64,000 nt of DNA from Fibrobacter sp. UWP2 (GTDB lineage Bacteria; Fibrobacterota; Fibrobacteria; Fibrobacterales; Fibrobacteraceae), in NCBI RefSeq assembly GCF_900141705.1, contig NZ_FQYM01000016.1, positions 1 to 64,000 of the forward strand, in the 5' to 3' direction. Within the stretch, counting starts at the first letter, position 1; every line of letters begins with the position of its first letter. Under the pieces are notes generated by a model. That model had not been told where the DNA came from and searched no databases. It worked only from the letters and a program-made list of their open reading frames with translations. Below, piece after piece: positions 8,021 through 17,388 of the stretch. The translations under genes and the position numbers were made by a program.

Positions 8021-10264
8021 CTATTTGCGTTTGGCAATCCGTGCCGTCACAAGCCCGCGTTTCGTCTCCGCCCTGACAATGTAAACTCCGCGATTCATAA
8101 AGCGTACATCCAGGGAGGCGCTTTTGAGACCCGCCTGCGCATAGACACGGTGGCCCTGGGCGTCAAAAATAGAGAGGCTACGTACGTCGGCTATGTCGCC
8201 CTCGTACTGCAAAGTGTTGCCCACAAGGCGCACGGAGGCATCCGGGTTTTTAAACACCAATGGGATGGCTTCCTTCTTGCCCGTGGAATCCTTGACCGTC
8301 GTATCTTTCTTTGTCGTATCCACCTCGGGCTTGAAGGCATCGGGGTTGTAGACAAAGACCACCTTATATGTGGCGCTCTTTGTGCTGTCGGCGGAGTGGA
8401 TGACAAAGTTGATGGTGTCGCTCAAGTCGTAGAACTCGTTCTGCTCGTACTCTTCGCAATAGGAGCCGTGAGGCCCAGCCCATGTGAACGAGGCGCGTTT
8501 CAGGTTCATCTCGAACGGCAAATCCACCTGGACAAACTTCTTTTCCTGGTCGATGGTTCCGGGTAACTTGGTGGGCCCAAACTGTATAAAGAGTCCGCGC
8601 AGCTCGGCAACCGACTTTTCGGAATTGGTCTGCATCGTAGCACTCAAGATTCTCTTTTGGTTGTCCTCGTTAAAGGCCGTTATCTTGATTTTGCTGCCGG
8701 TGTCCCAAAGGTTGTCTGACTCAAATACGGAACCATATTGCATAAATGGATTCGTGCTCACAGGCACGATTCCAAAATCATCGTCATAGGAATTGACCAC
8801 CTTCGCCATTGTCCGGACAGTAAACTTGAGCTTTGTATCCCCAGGCTCGGCCATGATATACGAATAGTGGCGTCCCTGGGAATGATCGTTCACATACACA
8901 CCCGCAACATCGAACATGGGCCAAGCCTTTGTCTGCTTGTTGAGCGTGATGGCGTAGAGCCTCTTGTCGTAGCCGTTGGTCAAAGTCACGTACATGCCAG
9001 AAGACCCTTTCAAGGCACCATGGACCGAAACAACGGAAGAATCGGAGACTTGGAAGGTGTTATCGCATTTCTTAAACGAATTCATGTAGTACGAGTCGCC
9101 CGTACCGCAAACAAACAGTTTGGGCGCCACGGTGGAATTGTACGGGAGGTCATAGATGATGGAACCCGTATCGCTCGGGGTCTTCGGGTCATATATGGTC
9201 CTCGGATAGAAGTAATCCGACTTGAGGGTGTCTATCAAGACCATGTCGTACACAATATTCTCGGGTTCAACGCCGTTGAACTTGAACTTGTAATAATGGA
9301 CGGGTTTCTTGTTCTCCGCGGTTAATTGCAGCACCGTATTTTCAAGGTCAAGGGCCGTCTTGGACAAACTCACGCTATCCATCTCCTTGCCTTTGTAATA
9401 CCATTTTTGTGTAGCACGTGGCGACGGCAAGAAGCCCACAATGGTCTCGTCCATATTCCAGCGCCCATACATTTTGGTCTTGATGGAGTCCGGCGTCCAC
9501 TTGTACAGGTCGATTAGCACGGTACCCGTATCCCCGTCTCCCTTGGGGTGCGTCACCTTTGTCCCTTCGCTGCAAAGGACGCCCTGCTTGGCCAAAACAG
9601 ACGGAGTCAGTTGTTCGGCTGGAGAGTCCGAATATGTTTTTTTGGCCGTAACAATGTCCGGCTTCGAGCAAAAACCGATAAAAGACGAAGCATAGGCGTT
9701 GGTGTCGCCCGGCAGTTTCGCGATAGAGAGCACGATTGTCTGCTTCTCGGAGCCCGACTTGGCGGTGAACGTGTAGGTGACGGGTCCTTCGGTAAAGTCC
9801 TGGGCCGTAGACGGGCTCACGCTCCCGAAGTAGCCGCTAAAGGAGGGAACGATGCTGTCGAGCCGTGCCTTGAAGGGAATCGAAAGCGAGATGCTGTCGC
9901 CGGATTTCTTGTAATCGGACATGTTCGGCACGGTCGCACCGGCAACAAGGATTTCGCTCTGCATGCCGATGAAGATGGACTTGAGGGTCACGGTGCATTC
10001 GCTTGCGGAGGATGTCTGGGCCTGGAGCGCAATCTTGGTAAAGGCATCACATTGCACACTGACTTCCTGCCCGCTCTTGAACGAGCCAATCTCGTACCAG
10101 GGATCGGTCGGGAAATAAGAATCGTAGCCGTATGCGGCGATATTGTTGCCATCACCGCAATTGCTGGTGTAGCTTACCACAAGCTTCTGGTAGCCCGCAT
10201 CGCAATCGGGAGGCGGCACAACAATCGCCGACGAGAACTTGTCGCCCTTGATGGTCGTCTTCAA
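8021..10264 (-). CDS. Large surface protein with T9SS-type C-terminal domain, downstream part of an interrupted gene
   Basis: There are 747 codons open from a TTG at 10264 to the stop. The same frame extends upstream through a single TAG at 10286-10288 to a well-placed ATG at 10426 that encodes a signal peptide, so this is very probably most of an 800-residue secreted protein. The visible part is beta-rich with Cys and Tyr/Trp-rich strands and repeated adhesin-like segments. A Lys/Asp/Thr-rich linker (KPEVDTTKKDTTVKDSTGKK) leads to a final domain (ADVRSLSIFDAQGHRVYAQ to GVYIVRAETKRG) typical of T9SS cargo. No catalytic motif is recognised. It may be inactive, rely on readthrough, or reflect a base error. 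Confidence 0.7.
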   Translation of the reverse strand: MKTTIKGDKFSSAIVVPPPDCDAGYQKLVVSYTSNCGDGNNIAAYGYDSYFPTDPWYEIGSFKSGQEVSVQCDAFTKIALQAQTSSASECTVTLKSIFIGMQSEILVAGATVPNMSDYKKSGDSISLSIPFKARLDSIVPSFSGYFGSVSPSTAQDFTEGPVTYTFTAKSGSEKQTIVLSIAKLPGDTNAYASSFIGFCSKPDIVTAKKTYSDSPAEQLTPSVLAKQGVLCSEGTKVTHPKGDGDTGTVLIDLYKWTPDSIKTKMYGRWNMDETIVGFLPSPRATQKWYYKGKEMDSVSLSKTALDLENTVLQLTAENKKPVHYYKFKFNGVEPENIVYDMVLIDTLKSDYFYPRTIYDPKTPSDTGSIIYDLPYNSTVAPKLFVCGTGDSYYMNSFKKCDNTFQVSDSSVVSVHGALKGSSGMYVTLTNGYDKRLYAITLNKQTKAWPMFDVAGVYVNDHSQGRHYSYIMAEPGDTKLKFTVRTMAKVVNSYDDDFGIVPVSTNPFMQYGSVFESDNLWDTGSKIKITAFNEDNQKRILSATMQTNSEKSVAELRGLFIQFGPTKLPGTIDQEKKFVQVDLPFEMNLKRASFTWAGPHGSYCEEYEQNEFYDLSDTINFVIHSADSTKSATYKVVFVYNPDAFKPEVDTTKKDTTVKDSTGKKEAIPLVFKNPDASVRLVGNTLQYEGDIADVRSLSIFDAQGHRVYAQAGLKSASLDVRFMNRGVYIVRAETKRGLVTARIAKRK

Positions 10265-10285
10265 TACGCCGTTTTCCTTAGTCCA

Positions 10286-10426
10286 CTAAGACCAGGAATC
10301 CTGATCATCCTCGAGTTTTGCGCTCTCGGTCTTGTAGTTGTTGTTCTCGTTGAAGTCAACGATTATAGCGGCAAAGGTAGAACTTGCCATGAAAGAGAGA
10401 GCCATGGCGGCAGAAAGGTGGCGCAT
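10286..10426 (-). pseudogene. 5' fragment (signal peptide) cut off by an in-frame TAG
   Basis: A ribosome-binding site GGAGG lies six bases before the ATG at 10426. The 46 codons that follow encode MRHLSAAMALSFMASSTFAA, a textbook signal peptide, then an acidic start of a mature domain ending QDSWS, then TAG. The next codons (WTKENGVLKTTI) continue the same frame into the long downstream reading frame with no shift, so a one-base nonsense change, for example from a Tyr codon, is the simplest explanation. Confidence 0.75.
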
Positions 10427-10634
10427 AAGGGTCCTCCGCAGATTTGTAAAAAAAAACAAACAATCGGTTCGGGATTAATATAAATAAATATTCCCCCCTT
10501 TTTTTATCTTTACTTCAAAAAAAACCGAAAGCGTATAAAAACGCACATTTCAGCTAATTTTGAGCCTTAAATTGACCTTCAAACACGCTTTTTTTTCTAT
10601 GTTCTCCCCAAAAATAAAGCGAGTAATAGGCACT

Positions 10635-11516
10635 ATGTCCATCATTTCCATGACCGGGTTCGGCAAAAGCGAATCCACCCTGAACGGAACCACCTGCGTT
10701 ATCGAAGTGCGCAGCGTGAACAGCCGTTTTCTTGAAATTGCAGCAAAAATCCCGAAGAACTTCGCCTACCTCGAAAACGACTTCAAGGCGCAAATCAAGG
10801 AAAAGCTCGCCCGTGGCTCGGTGAACCTCTCCATCACGCTCGGTGAAGGATCTGTCGGGAACATCCCCGTATGCTATAACGAAACGGCGGTGAGCAAGTT
10901 CGTGGAAATCACCAAGGCCATGCAGGCCAAGTACGGCATCGCGGGCGAAATCAAGCTCGAGCATATCCTCGCGATCCCCGAAGTACTGCAGTTTACCGAT
11001 GCCGGCGCCGACAATGACGCGTGGGAAAAGTTCCTGAAGGCAGAACTGGACAAGGCCTTGGACGGGGTCATCGCCATGCGTGAAAAGGAAGGTGCGAACC
11101 TCGCAGCCGACCTCACGAAGCGAGTCGCCCACCTGGAAGACGTACTCGCCAAAATCGAAGTTCTGGACCCGCAGAGAATCGAAATGTGGAAGGTCAAGTT
11201 CAAGGAACGCGTGGACGCCCTGATGAAGGATACCGAAATCAACGACGTGCGCCTGTTGCAAGAAGCCTGCATCATGGCCGACAAGTTGGACATCCACGAA
11301 GAGATTACGCGATTCCACAGCCACAACAAGCTGTTTTTGGATGCGCTCAAGAAGGGCGGCGCGCAGGGGAAGAACCTCGGGTTTATCCTTCAGGAGATGG
11401 GCCGCGAGGCGAACACGCTCGGCACCAAGTGCCAGAGCGCCGACATCGCGGCGCTTGCCATCGAGCTCAAGAACGAAATCGAGTGCATCCGCGAGCAATC
11501 GCTAAACATCGCATAA
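10635..11516 (+). CDS. YicC family endoribonuclease
   Basis: The protein has 293 residues from ATG 10635, preceded by AGG at a 5-base distance; the frame is open further upstream, but the family start is MxxSMTGFG, seen here as MSIISMTGFGKSE. The N-terminal YicC domain (VRSVNSRFLEI, LARGSVNL) and the C-terminal DUF1732 segment (GKNLGFILQEMGREANTLGTK, IKNEIECIREQ-like end) are both complete. Members act as cytoplasmic endoribonucleases in E. coli and B. subtilis. The gene is convergent with the next gene and separated from it by only 24 bases, with no clear terminator. Confidence 0.92.
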   Translation: MSIISMTGFGKSESTLNGTTCVIEVRSVNSRFLEIAAKIPKNFAYLENDFKAQIKEKLARGSVNLSITLGEGSVGNIPVCYNETAVSKFVEITKAMQAKYGIAGEIKLEHILAIPEVLQFTDAGADNDAWEKFLKAELDKALDGVIAMREKEGANLAADLTKRVAHLEDVLAKIEVLDPQRIEMWKVKFKERVDALMKDTEINDVRLLQEACIMADKLDIHEEITRFHSHNKLFLDALKKGGAQGKNLGFILQEMGREANTLGTKCQSADIAALAIELKNEIECIREQSLNIA

Positions 11517-11540
11517 GGCGAGCGTCGCGCCCACCCCTAT

Positions 11541-12392
11541 CTATTTCTTCTTCTTGTCCTTCATTTGCACGCGGCGGGAGCCTGCGCGGAGCTTGTCCCA
11601 CGGGGCAAAGCTCATGGTGCCAAAGGCAACAACGAAGAACCAAACCGCATAGGCAACCCAAAGGATTGCCGCACCCGCAATTTGCTTGGCGCCGGTCTGC
11701 CCCATGTCAAAGGTTAACGCGGCCAGGGCGAGCAAGCTCGAAATCAATACCGGAAGGGTCATCTTTTTGCCCGCCTTCACCATGGCGCCGGCACGGGGAG
11801 CCCCCTCGCCCAGTTCCTTGCCTGCGGCCAGGGCGAACGCCACCACGCTCGAGAAACCCGCCGCCGAGAGCACCGCCCAAACAAGCCAAGAATCGCCCTG
11901 CCACAGCGGGAACCAGCCCACAAAACCGGTGAGCAACAGCCACGCCAATGCAAACGGGAACAGCACACAAGCCACGCTCCACTTGGCGGCAAAAAGGAGA
12001 ATCAGCGCCAGCACGGCAAACACGGCAAAAAAGATTTGCGCCATCCCCTCGGCACCGCCCAAAAACAGGAGGGACCCCATAAAGAGCAACAGGGCGACAA
12101 TCCCGCCAATGCCGCTACGCATACCACCAAAAGCAAAGAACAAAACCACCATGGCGATCGCCGACACGCCCAAATACTGCGCAGAAGCCCATGCCGTTTC
12201 TGCGCCCTCGGCTTCGGCGAGCCACATGCCCAGGGCCTCGGAAGCTCCCAACGGAAGCGTCACGAGCGCTTGCCAGCTCGTTGCAAGGAACATCACCGTC
12301 AAAACAACCATCAAAACCACAGAAATCAATCGGAAACGGAGCGAAAGTTCCAAGCACTTCTGCACCTTCCTCGGTTTTTCTCTCAAATCCAT
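11541..12392 (-). CDS. Multi-pass inner-membrane protein of unknown function
   Basis: The protein has 283 residues with about seven or eight hydrophobic segments (for example FRLISVVLMVVLTVMFLAT near residue 20 and FFAVFAVLALILLFAAKW near 125) and a Lys-rich C-terminus. I recognise no family motif. Its start is three bases after the PorU stop codon, so it is the last gene of a four-gene unit that includes PorU. A role in the secretion system is possible but is inferred only from position. Confidence 0.7.
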   Translation of the reverse strand: MDLREKPRKVQKCLELSLRFRLISVVLMVVLTVMFLATSWQALVTLPLGASEALGMWLAEAEGAETAWASAQYLGVSAIAMVVLFFAFGGMRSGIGGIVALLLFMGSLLFLGGAEGMAQIFFAVFAVLALILLFAAKWSVACVLFPFALAWLLLTGFVGWFPLWQGDSWLVWAVLSAAGFSSVVAFALAAGKELGEGAPRAGAMVKAGKKMTLPVLISSLLALAALTFDMGQTGAKQIAGAAILWVAYAVWFFVVAFGTMSFAPWDKLRAGSRRVQMKDKKKK

Positions 12393-12395
12393 AAA

Positions 12396-15300
12396 CTACC
12401 TCGAAATCAAAAGCTTTTGCTTTTTGGTAAATGTTTTCTTCTTAGAAACTTCAGTCGCTTCCACTTCGCTGCGAACAACGTAATGGTACAGCCCATTGGC
12501 CAAAAGTCGACCATGGTTATCACGCCCGTTCCAGTGCGTTACACCGGAAACTGCATTCTTGATGACCTTGACCAGGCGGCCGTTCTGGTTGTAGATAAAG
12601 ATATCCACCCGTGAATTGCGGTCGACAGCCAGGTTCTTGAAATAGAACGTGGTCCCCTTCTTGCCCAACGGGTTCGGCATATTGAACACATCGGCAAGGC
12701 CTGTCTTCATCTCGCCCGTAATGTCCAAATACAAAGTCTTCGAGACCATATTGCCCAACACGTCCTGAGCCCGCACACTAAACTGATAGACTCCTTCGGG
12801 ATAGGCTTCTGGCGAGAACGTCTTGCGGAACATGACCCGGTTTGAAGTTTGTTCAATGAAAGGATTCGGGTGGAACGGGTCCTCATGTCCAAAAACCTCG
12901 ACCGAAATGCCTTCATCGGCCTGTTCGCGGAAATCCAGTGCCGTAGAATCCTGGATTACAATTTGCAGGCAGGCGGGAGACTGCAGCTGGATTTTTTGAT
13001 TGTCTGCAAAAGAAGTCGGCACACCATTGGAGTAGCACGACTGGATTTCAATTGTCGGAGGCGTCACGTCATTAATAGAATCTGCATAGCTGGAGATTCC
13101 CGAAATGGCAATTCCCCTCCTGGCCGTGGCACCAATATCGCGGATGTCCGAAGAATAAACCCATGCGTTCAACTCGGCGGCGGTATCCCCATAGTTGATC
13201 TTGCGTGGAGTAATGAAGTTCGTTTCAAAGCGACCACCCCTCACAGGAACTTCCTGCGAATAAATCAAAGTGCCGTAAAAAGACACATCAATGGAATCCT
13301 TTTCCACAAAGGTCGGTAGGCGACGGAGGAAATTTCCCTCGTTAATAGAAATGTTGATAATTCCGTTTTGCAGACCTTCCACGGAACCGCTGATTTTCAT
13401 GTTGTCCAGCCCCTTGATGGTATCGAGCGACTGATCGAACGAAATCTTGATAGACGGATTCATCATCTGAATCACCGGTTCGCCCAACAGGAGGTAATGT
13501 TCGTTGTTGTAGCGCTGTTCCGAATACCCAGAGACCACCGTATTCTTGGCTTTTACCAAAGCATCCCCAATGCGAGCCCCGCTTTCGCCAAGGGAATTCA
13601 CCATAAAGCCCCTGCCCATTACCTGGTTATATGAGGCAAACGTTTCGCGCGCAGCGCCTACCGAAGCAATGGAGCCAACACCTTTGGCTAGCAAAAATTC
13701 TTCCGAAAGAGAACGGACCTGCCCCTCGTCAAAACGTCCTACCGTACACGAGAACGAATTAAGGATGGTGTAACGTTTTTTATTCGAGAGTCGAGAAATA
13801 TAGCTTGGCTTGAGAAGTCCCTCAGCAGCCCAATCTGTCTTGGAGCCATGACCAAAATAACTCGTCATCAACGACCCTTGATTCAAGGCGTCAATAAAAT
13901 CGTTGGCGGCTTCCTTCTTTTGCCCGGCAGCATCAGACGGGTATGTTATCAAATAGACTTTTTTTAGATTGTACTTGAACTTCGTTTTTTCGTACAAACT
14001 ATCAATAGCCAAAGCGACCTGTTCTTGCAAATAGGAATGCTTCGTTACATCAAGAGAGCCTCCGTTGTCGGCATCATCTGCAGACAACAACAAGTTGGAA
14101 CGCCACGCACCATGATCAAACGTGCCGACTTCCTCGTAATCTTTGGCTTTTTGAATATAATCCGAAAATTCCTCTACCGACGAAACTGGGATACGCCCCA
14201 CAGCAAGGTCCAGGTCATAATTGCCATAGCGGACCACTTCACCAGAATCAAGGGCGGCAAAGAAATCTTCCGTCACAGCGTCTTCCTTCTCAAACGGAGG
14301 AATATAGTTCTTGCCCAGTTTGGGGTTAATGCCGCGGTAATCGTAGTGGCCTGAGCCGGCAAGCAGTACATACTTTAACGAAGGGCAAACATCGCGAGCG
14401 TAGGCTATGTAGTTGCGAATCGCCACGGGAGAAAGTCTCCCTCCCGTGTACCTCCTGTAGATGTCCTCGACCGACACAACCGTGGTCGGGATGGTCGAAA
14501 TCGCCGAGCCGTCGGAACGGAACTTCCCCAGCGTCAATGCCGAGGCCATGAATTCGTTCGGCGCAATAATCAAGTACTCCGTTTGAGAGTTAATCTTTGA
14601 AATGTCCGAAAGCGCACCATTCATAGCCGCAGGAATCCCCTCCACCTTGAACGGGGCATGCTTCGCGCCTTCCCTGTATGCCAAGTAACGGTTGTCGTCG
14701 TCCGCCAAAACGCTATCTTTGGCAACACCGTTCACAATCTCGAGAAGCCCAACAGGTTCCATATTGCGAAACTTCATCACACGAAGGTCAGACGCAGTCC
14801 CAACAGGAATCTCGATAACGCCGGAGACCTTTCCAGGCAAGAGCCATTCCGCAGAGTCCACCACCGGTGTCCACTGGTACGCCAACGTATAGCCGTCAAA
14901 ACGATCGTACTGGAAATCATTGGGGAGCATTGTCAATCCATAAGTGTTGCCGTTCGCCCTCAAGTTCGAAGTCTCGAGCATAAAATTTCCACCGGGGAGC
15001 AAAACCCTTTTGGAGGAATTCAACTTTTCTTGGTTTACGGTAAAATCAAAATGTATTCCGTTCATCCTAGAGGTATAGTTTTCGCCAGAGAATGAACGCT
15101 TTTTCACTTGATCGTTAGGTTTTTCGGCTTTGTCGGTATAAATGGAACGATACGGATAATACGAAACAGCCACATACTGTTTTCCGCCATCCACCACCCC
15201 GGTCAAGTCCTTGGTTTGCGGCATAGAGAGTTCCATGTCCGTGACTTCGGTGCTGTCGAAACGGCTGTGCCACATCCAGAACCATTCCTTGCCTGTTGTC

Positions 15301-16478
15301 GCCTCCCATTCCAGGGCCTTCCCGTAGTACGTATCGCGAAGGTAGCTGTCCTTTTCGGCGCGCACATAGCGCATCCAGTCAACTTTCTTGCCTGCCGCAG
15401 CGGGCGACTTGAGTTTATCCGAAAGCCGGAGCCCCTTCCCCTGGTTCGACCACCCAAACAGGAAATACTGGTAGTACGAATACGGAGAATACGAATGGAA
15501 ATAATCCATCTTGCCGTTCACAAAAGCGGAATCTTCCGAGTCGCAGCGTTTCCAAAAGCCATTGCCGTAGCCCACAAAGTAGAGCACGTCGCCTTTGTCA
15601 AATATGCCATTGGCATTGTTGTCACGCACCTCGATGGGGATTTCAAAAAGCTGGCTCGGGGAGCGCAGTTCCGCCCCCGGTCCCATATCCGCGAGTGTGT
15701 CGGGGGATGCCCCGTAAACACGAATATTCTCGACCGGGATGCCGTAGAGTTCGCCCTGACGGTTATACGGAACGAGCGATTTGTTGATGGACTCAAAGTC
15801 CACCGCGTAAAAGCCGTCTTCACTCATGGTGGCCACATTCTTGTCGCCCACCACAATCTGTGCAAGGAACGTCACCGACGAGAGATCTGAGGCGGCGCGG
15901 CGTAACGACTTGCGCCTGGCGTCTTGCGACACGCCGAAGCGTGCGGCAGCCTTGGGGTTCAACACGCGGGAGAGCGCACGCTTGCCGGGGTTCACCCCGG
16001 GCGCCGCCGTCGCGAAATCGACCCGCAGCTTAAAGCTCTTGCGCATGGTAAAGGAACCGCCCGCCTTCTCGTACAGCGGGACCTTCACATCGACCACCCA
16101 AAGTCCGTCCCTGAGGAACGGAGCCGAGACCGTCACCCCGCCAAAGCGGATAGGGGAATCCTTGCAAAAATTCTTCTTGAAGGGAACCGACTTTACGTTG
16201 GAGACCGATACGGAGGGAACCTGCTTGTTCGGCACCGCCACACGATAAACGCGGAAAGGCATCGCATTCCCGTCCTCGTAGGCAACATTCTCGGGACTAA
16301 AGGCGAATCCAGAAACAGAACTCCCCTCCTGGTCCATACAGGGGTAGACGTTCGTGTCCATGACCTCGTCACTCAAAACGAACCTGTTCTTGGTATCCTC
16401 GACAACAGTCGCCGCCAGAGACGTGACAACGCTCCACAAACACAATAAAATGATTCTATATGCTTTGCTCACAGCCAT
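12396..16478 (-). CDS. porU: PorU-type C25 peptidase, type IX secretion system sortase
   Basis: The protein has 1360 residues with a signal peptide (ending SLAA). The central C25 (gingipain-like) peptidase domain runs from about residue 630 to 1010 and keeps the catalytic pair, His877 in SYFGHGSKTDW and Cys911 in LNSFSCTVGRF. The order long beta-rich N-terminus, C25 domain, Ig-like tail fits PorU, which cuts C-terminal sorting domains off T9SS cargo and links the cargo to the cell surface. The last ~90 residues are a FlgD-like Ig domain (VDIFIYNQNGRLVKVI, HWNGRDNHGRLLANGLY). It shares a unit with two small exported proteins upstream and a membrane protein downstream. PorU supports a working T9SS in this organism. 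Confidence 0.88.
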   Translation of the reverse strand: MAVSKAYRIILLCLWSVVTSLAATVVEDTKNRFVLSDEVMDTNVYPCMDQEGSSVSGFAFSPENVAYEDGNAMPFRVYRVAVPNKQVPSVSVSNVKSVPFKKNFCKDSPIRFGGVTVSAPFLRDGLWVVDVKVPLYEKAGGSFTMRKSFKLRVDFATAAPGVNPGKRALSRVLNPKAAARFGVSQDARRKSLRRAASDLSSVTFLAQIVVGDKNVATMSEDGFYAVDFESINKSLVPYNRQGELYGIPVENIRVYGASPDTLADMGPGAELRSPSQLFEIPIEVRDNNANGIFDKGDVLYFVGYGNGFWKRCDSEDSAFVNGKMDYFHSYSPYSYYQYFLFGWSNQGKGLRLSDKLKSPAAAGKKVDWMRYVRAEKDSYLRDTYYGKALEWEATTGKEWFWMWHSRFDSTEVTDMELSMPQTKDLTGVVDGGKQYVAVSYYPYRSIYTDKAEKPNDQVKKRSFSGENYTSRMNGIHFDFTVNQEKLNSSKRVLLPGGNFMLETSNLRANGNTYGLTMLPNDFQYDRFDGYTLAYQWTPVVDSAEWLLPGKVSGVIEIPVGTASDLRVMKFRNMEPVGLLEIVNGVAKDSVLADDDNRYLAYREGAKHAPFKVEGIPAAMNGALSDISKINSQTEYLIIAPNEFMASALTLGKFRSDGSAISTIPTTVVSVEDIYRRYTGGRLSPVAIRNYIAYARDVCPSLKYVLLAGSGHYDYRGINPKLGKNYIPPFEKEDAVTEDFFAALDSGEVVRYGNYDLDLAVGRIPVSSVEEFSDYIQKAKDYEEVGTFDHGAWRSNLLLSADDADNGGSLDVTKHSYLQEQVALAIDSLYEKTKFKYNLKKVYLITYPSDAAGQKKEAANDFIDALNQGSLMTSYFGHGSKTDWAAEGLLKPSYISRLSNKKRYTILNSFSCTVGRFDEGQVRSLSEEFLLAKGVGSIASVGAARETFASYNQVMGRGFMVNSLGESGARIGDALVKAKNTVVSGYSEQRYNNEHYLLLGEPVIQMMNPSIKISFDQSLDTIKGLDNMKISGSVEGLQNGIINISINEGNFLRRLPTFVEKDSIDVSFYGTLIYSQEVPVRGGRFETNFITPRKINYGDTAAELNAWVYSSDIRDIGATARRGIAISGISSYADSINDVTPPTIEIQSCYSNGVPTSFADNQKIQLQSPACLQIVIQDSTALDFREQADEGISVEVFGHEDPFHPNPFIEQTSNRVMFRKTFSPEAYPEGVYQFSVRAQDVLGNMVSKTLYLDITGEMKTGLADVFNMPNPLGKKGTTFYFKNLAVDRNSRVDIFIYNQNGRLVKVIKNAVSGVTHWNGRDNHGRLLANGLYHYVVRSEVEATEVSKKKTFTKKQKLLISR

Positions 16479-16497
16479 AAACTATAAAAAAAGTGTG

Positions 16498-17388
16498 TTA
16501 CGGAGTAGTAATCGTCATCTCCGAGAATCCGTTTCCGCTAGTCCGCATCTCGATGAGCTCGCCTCCTTGCGCCTTCATCTTGAATACGGTGAACATGTCG
16601 GGCTTGATCCCACGAACGAGGATAGCCTCCAGCTCCTTTTCAGAGATAAACGCCTTGGAATTCCACTCGCCCATGTACCAGTGCCACGGCTGCCAATTGA
16701 ACATGCCGCGCGTGGACTGCACAAACGCTCGCAACATCAGGGAGTACTCGTAACGCAAAAAATCCATGTAGTCGCGGAGTTCACTGCGTTTTTCGATAAA
16801 ATCCTTTTTCGCGTAATCCGGGTCAAAACGGAGGGGCGTGTCGTCGGGCTTGCTATAGGTAAAACGGATGCGTTTCTCGTTTGCCGAAATCTTGAGGCTA
16901 GGCTTGTCCAAATGCACAAACTCGCCCTCGCCCACCTGCTTGTAGTCTCGGAACACCACGTCGGGCGTAAGCACCTTGTTCATCGAAAGCGGGACGGGTT
17001 TCGCATCGAGCGCGGAAAGTTCATAAAACACGATAACCTCGCCACTTCCCTTGGGCAAAAGCACTGCCATCAAAGGCTTTGCGCGTTCCGAAAGCACCCA
17101 AACCATCTCGGGCTTGTTCTTTTGCTTGAGGAGCGGGTCCAAGGCGTCCATCACCGACGGGTCGCGGACTCCGTTCACGTCCCATTCCATCCAGGTGCCG
17201 GTCCCGCCCACCGAGTCCAGTACGGCGAACATGCGTTCGCCACTAAATTTCGCCTTGGAATCCACAGCGCCGTAAAGCTTGGCTTTCAACGACGCCGTTT
17301 TGCCTGCCTTCCCCATAGGTGCGGCGAAAGCGACAGCCGCCATCATGGCGACCGCCAAAAAAAGGATTTGCTTAATACCCGCCCGCAT
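16498..17388 (-). CDS. Exported protein of unknown function in the PorU operon
   Basis: The protein has 296 residues with a signal peptide ending AVAFAAPMG. The rest is soluble, with a WMEWDVNGVRDPSVMDALDP segment and an aromatic stretch (RGMFNWQPWHWYMGEW) near residue 240. I recognise no family. Its ATG overlaps the TAA of the upstream lipoprotein gene by one base (TAATG), and it ends 19 bases before the PorU start, so it is co-transcribed with both. It could be a periplasmic partner of the secretion machinery, by position only. Confidence 0.7.
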   Translation of the reverse strand: MRAGIKQILFLAVAMMAAVAFAAPMGKAGKTASLKAKLYGAVDSKAKFSGERMFAVLDSVGGTGTWMEWDVNGVRDPSVMDALDPLLKQKNKPEMVWVLSERAKPLMAVLLPKGSGEVIVFYELSALDAKPVPLSMNKVLTPDVVFRDYKQVGEGEFVHLDKPSLKISANEKRIRFTYSKPDDTPLRFDPDYAKKDFIEKRSELRDYMDFLRYEYSLMLRAFVQSTRGMFNWQPWHWYMGEWNSKAFISEKELEAILVRGIKPDMFTVFKMKAQGGELIEMRTSGNGFSEMTITTP

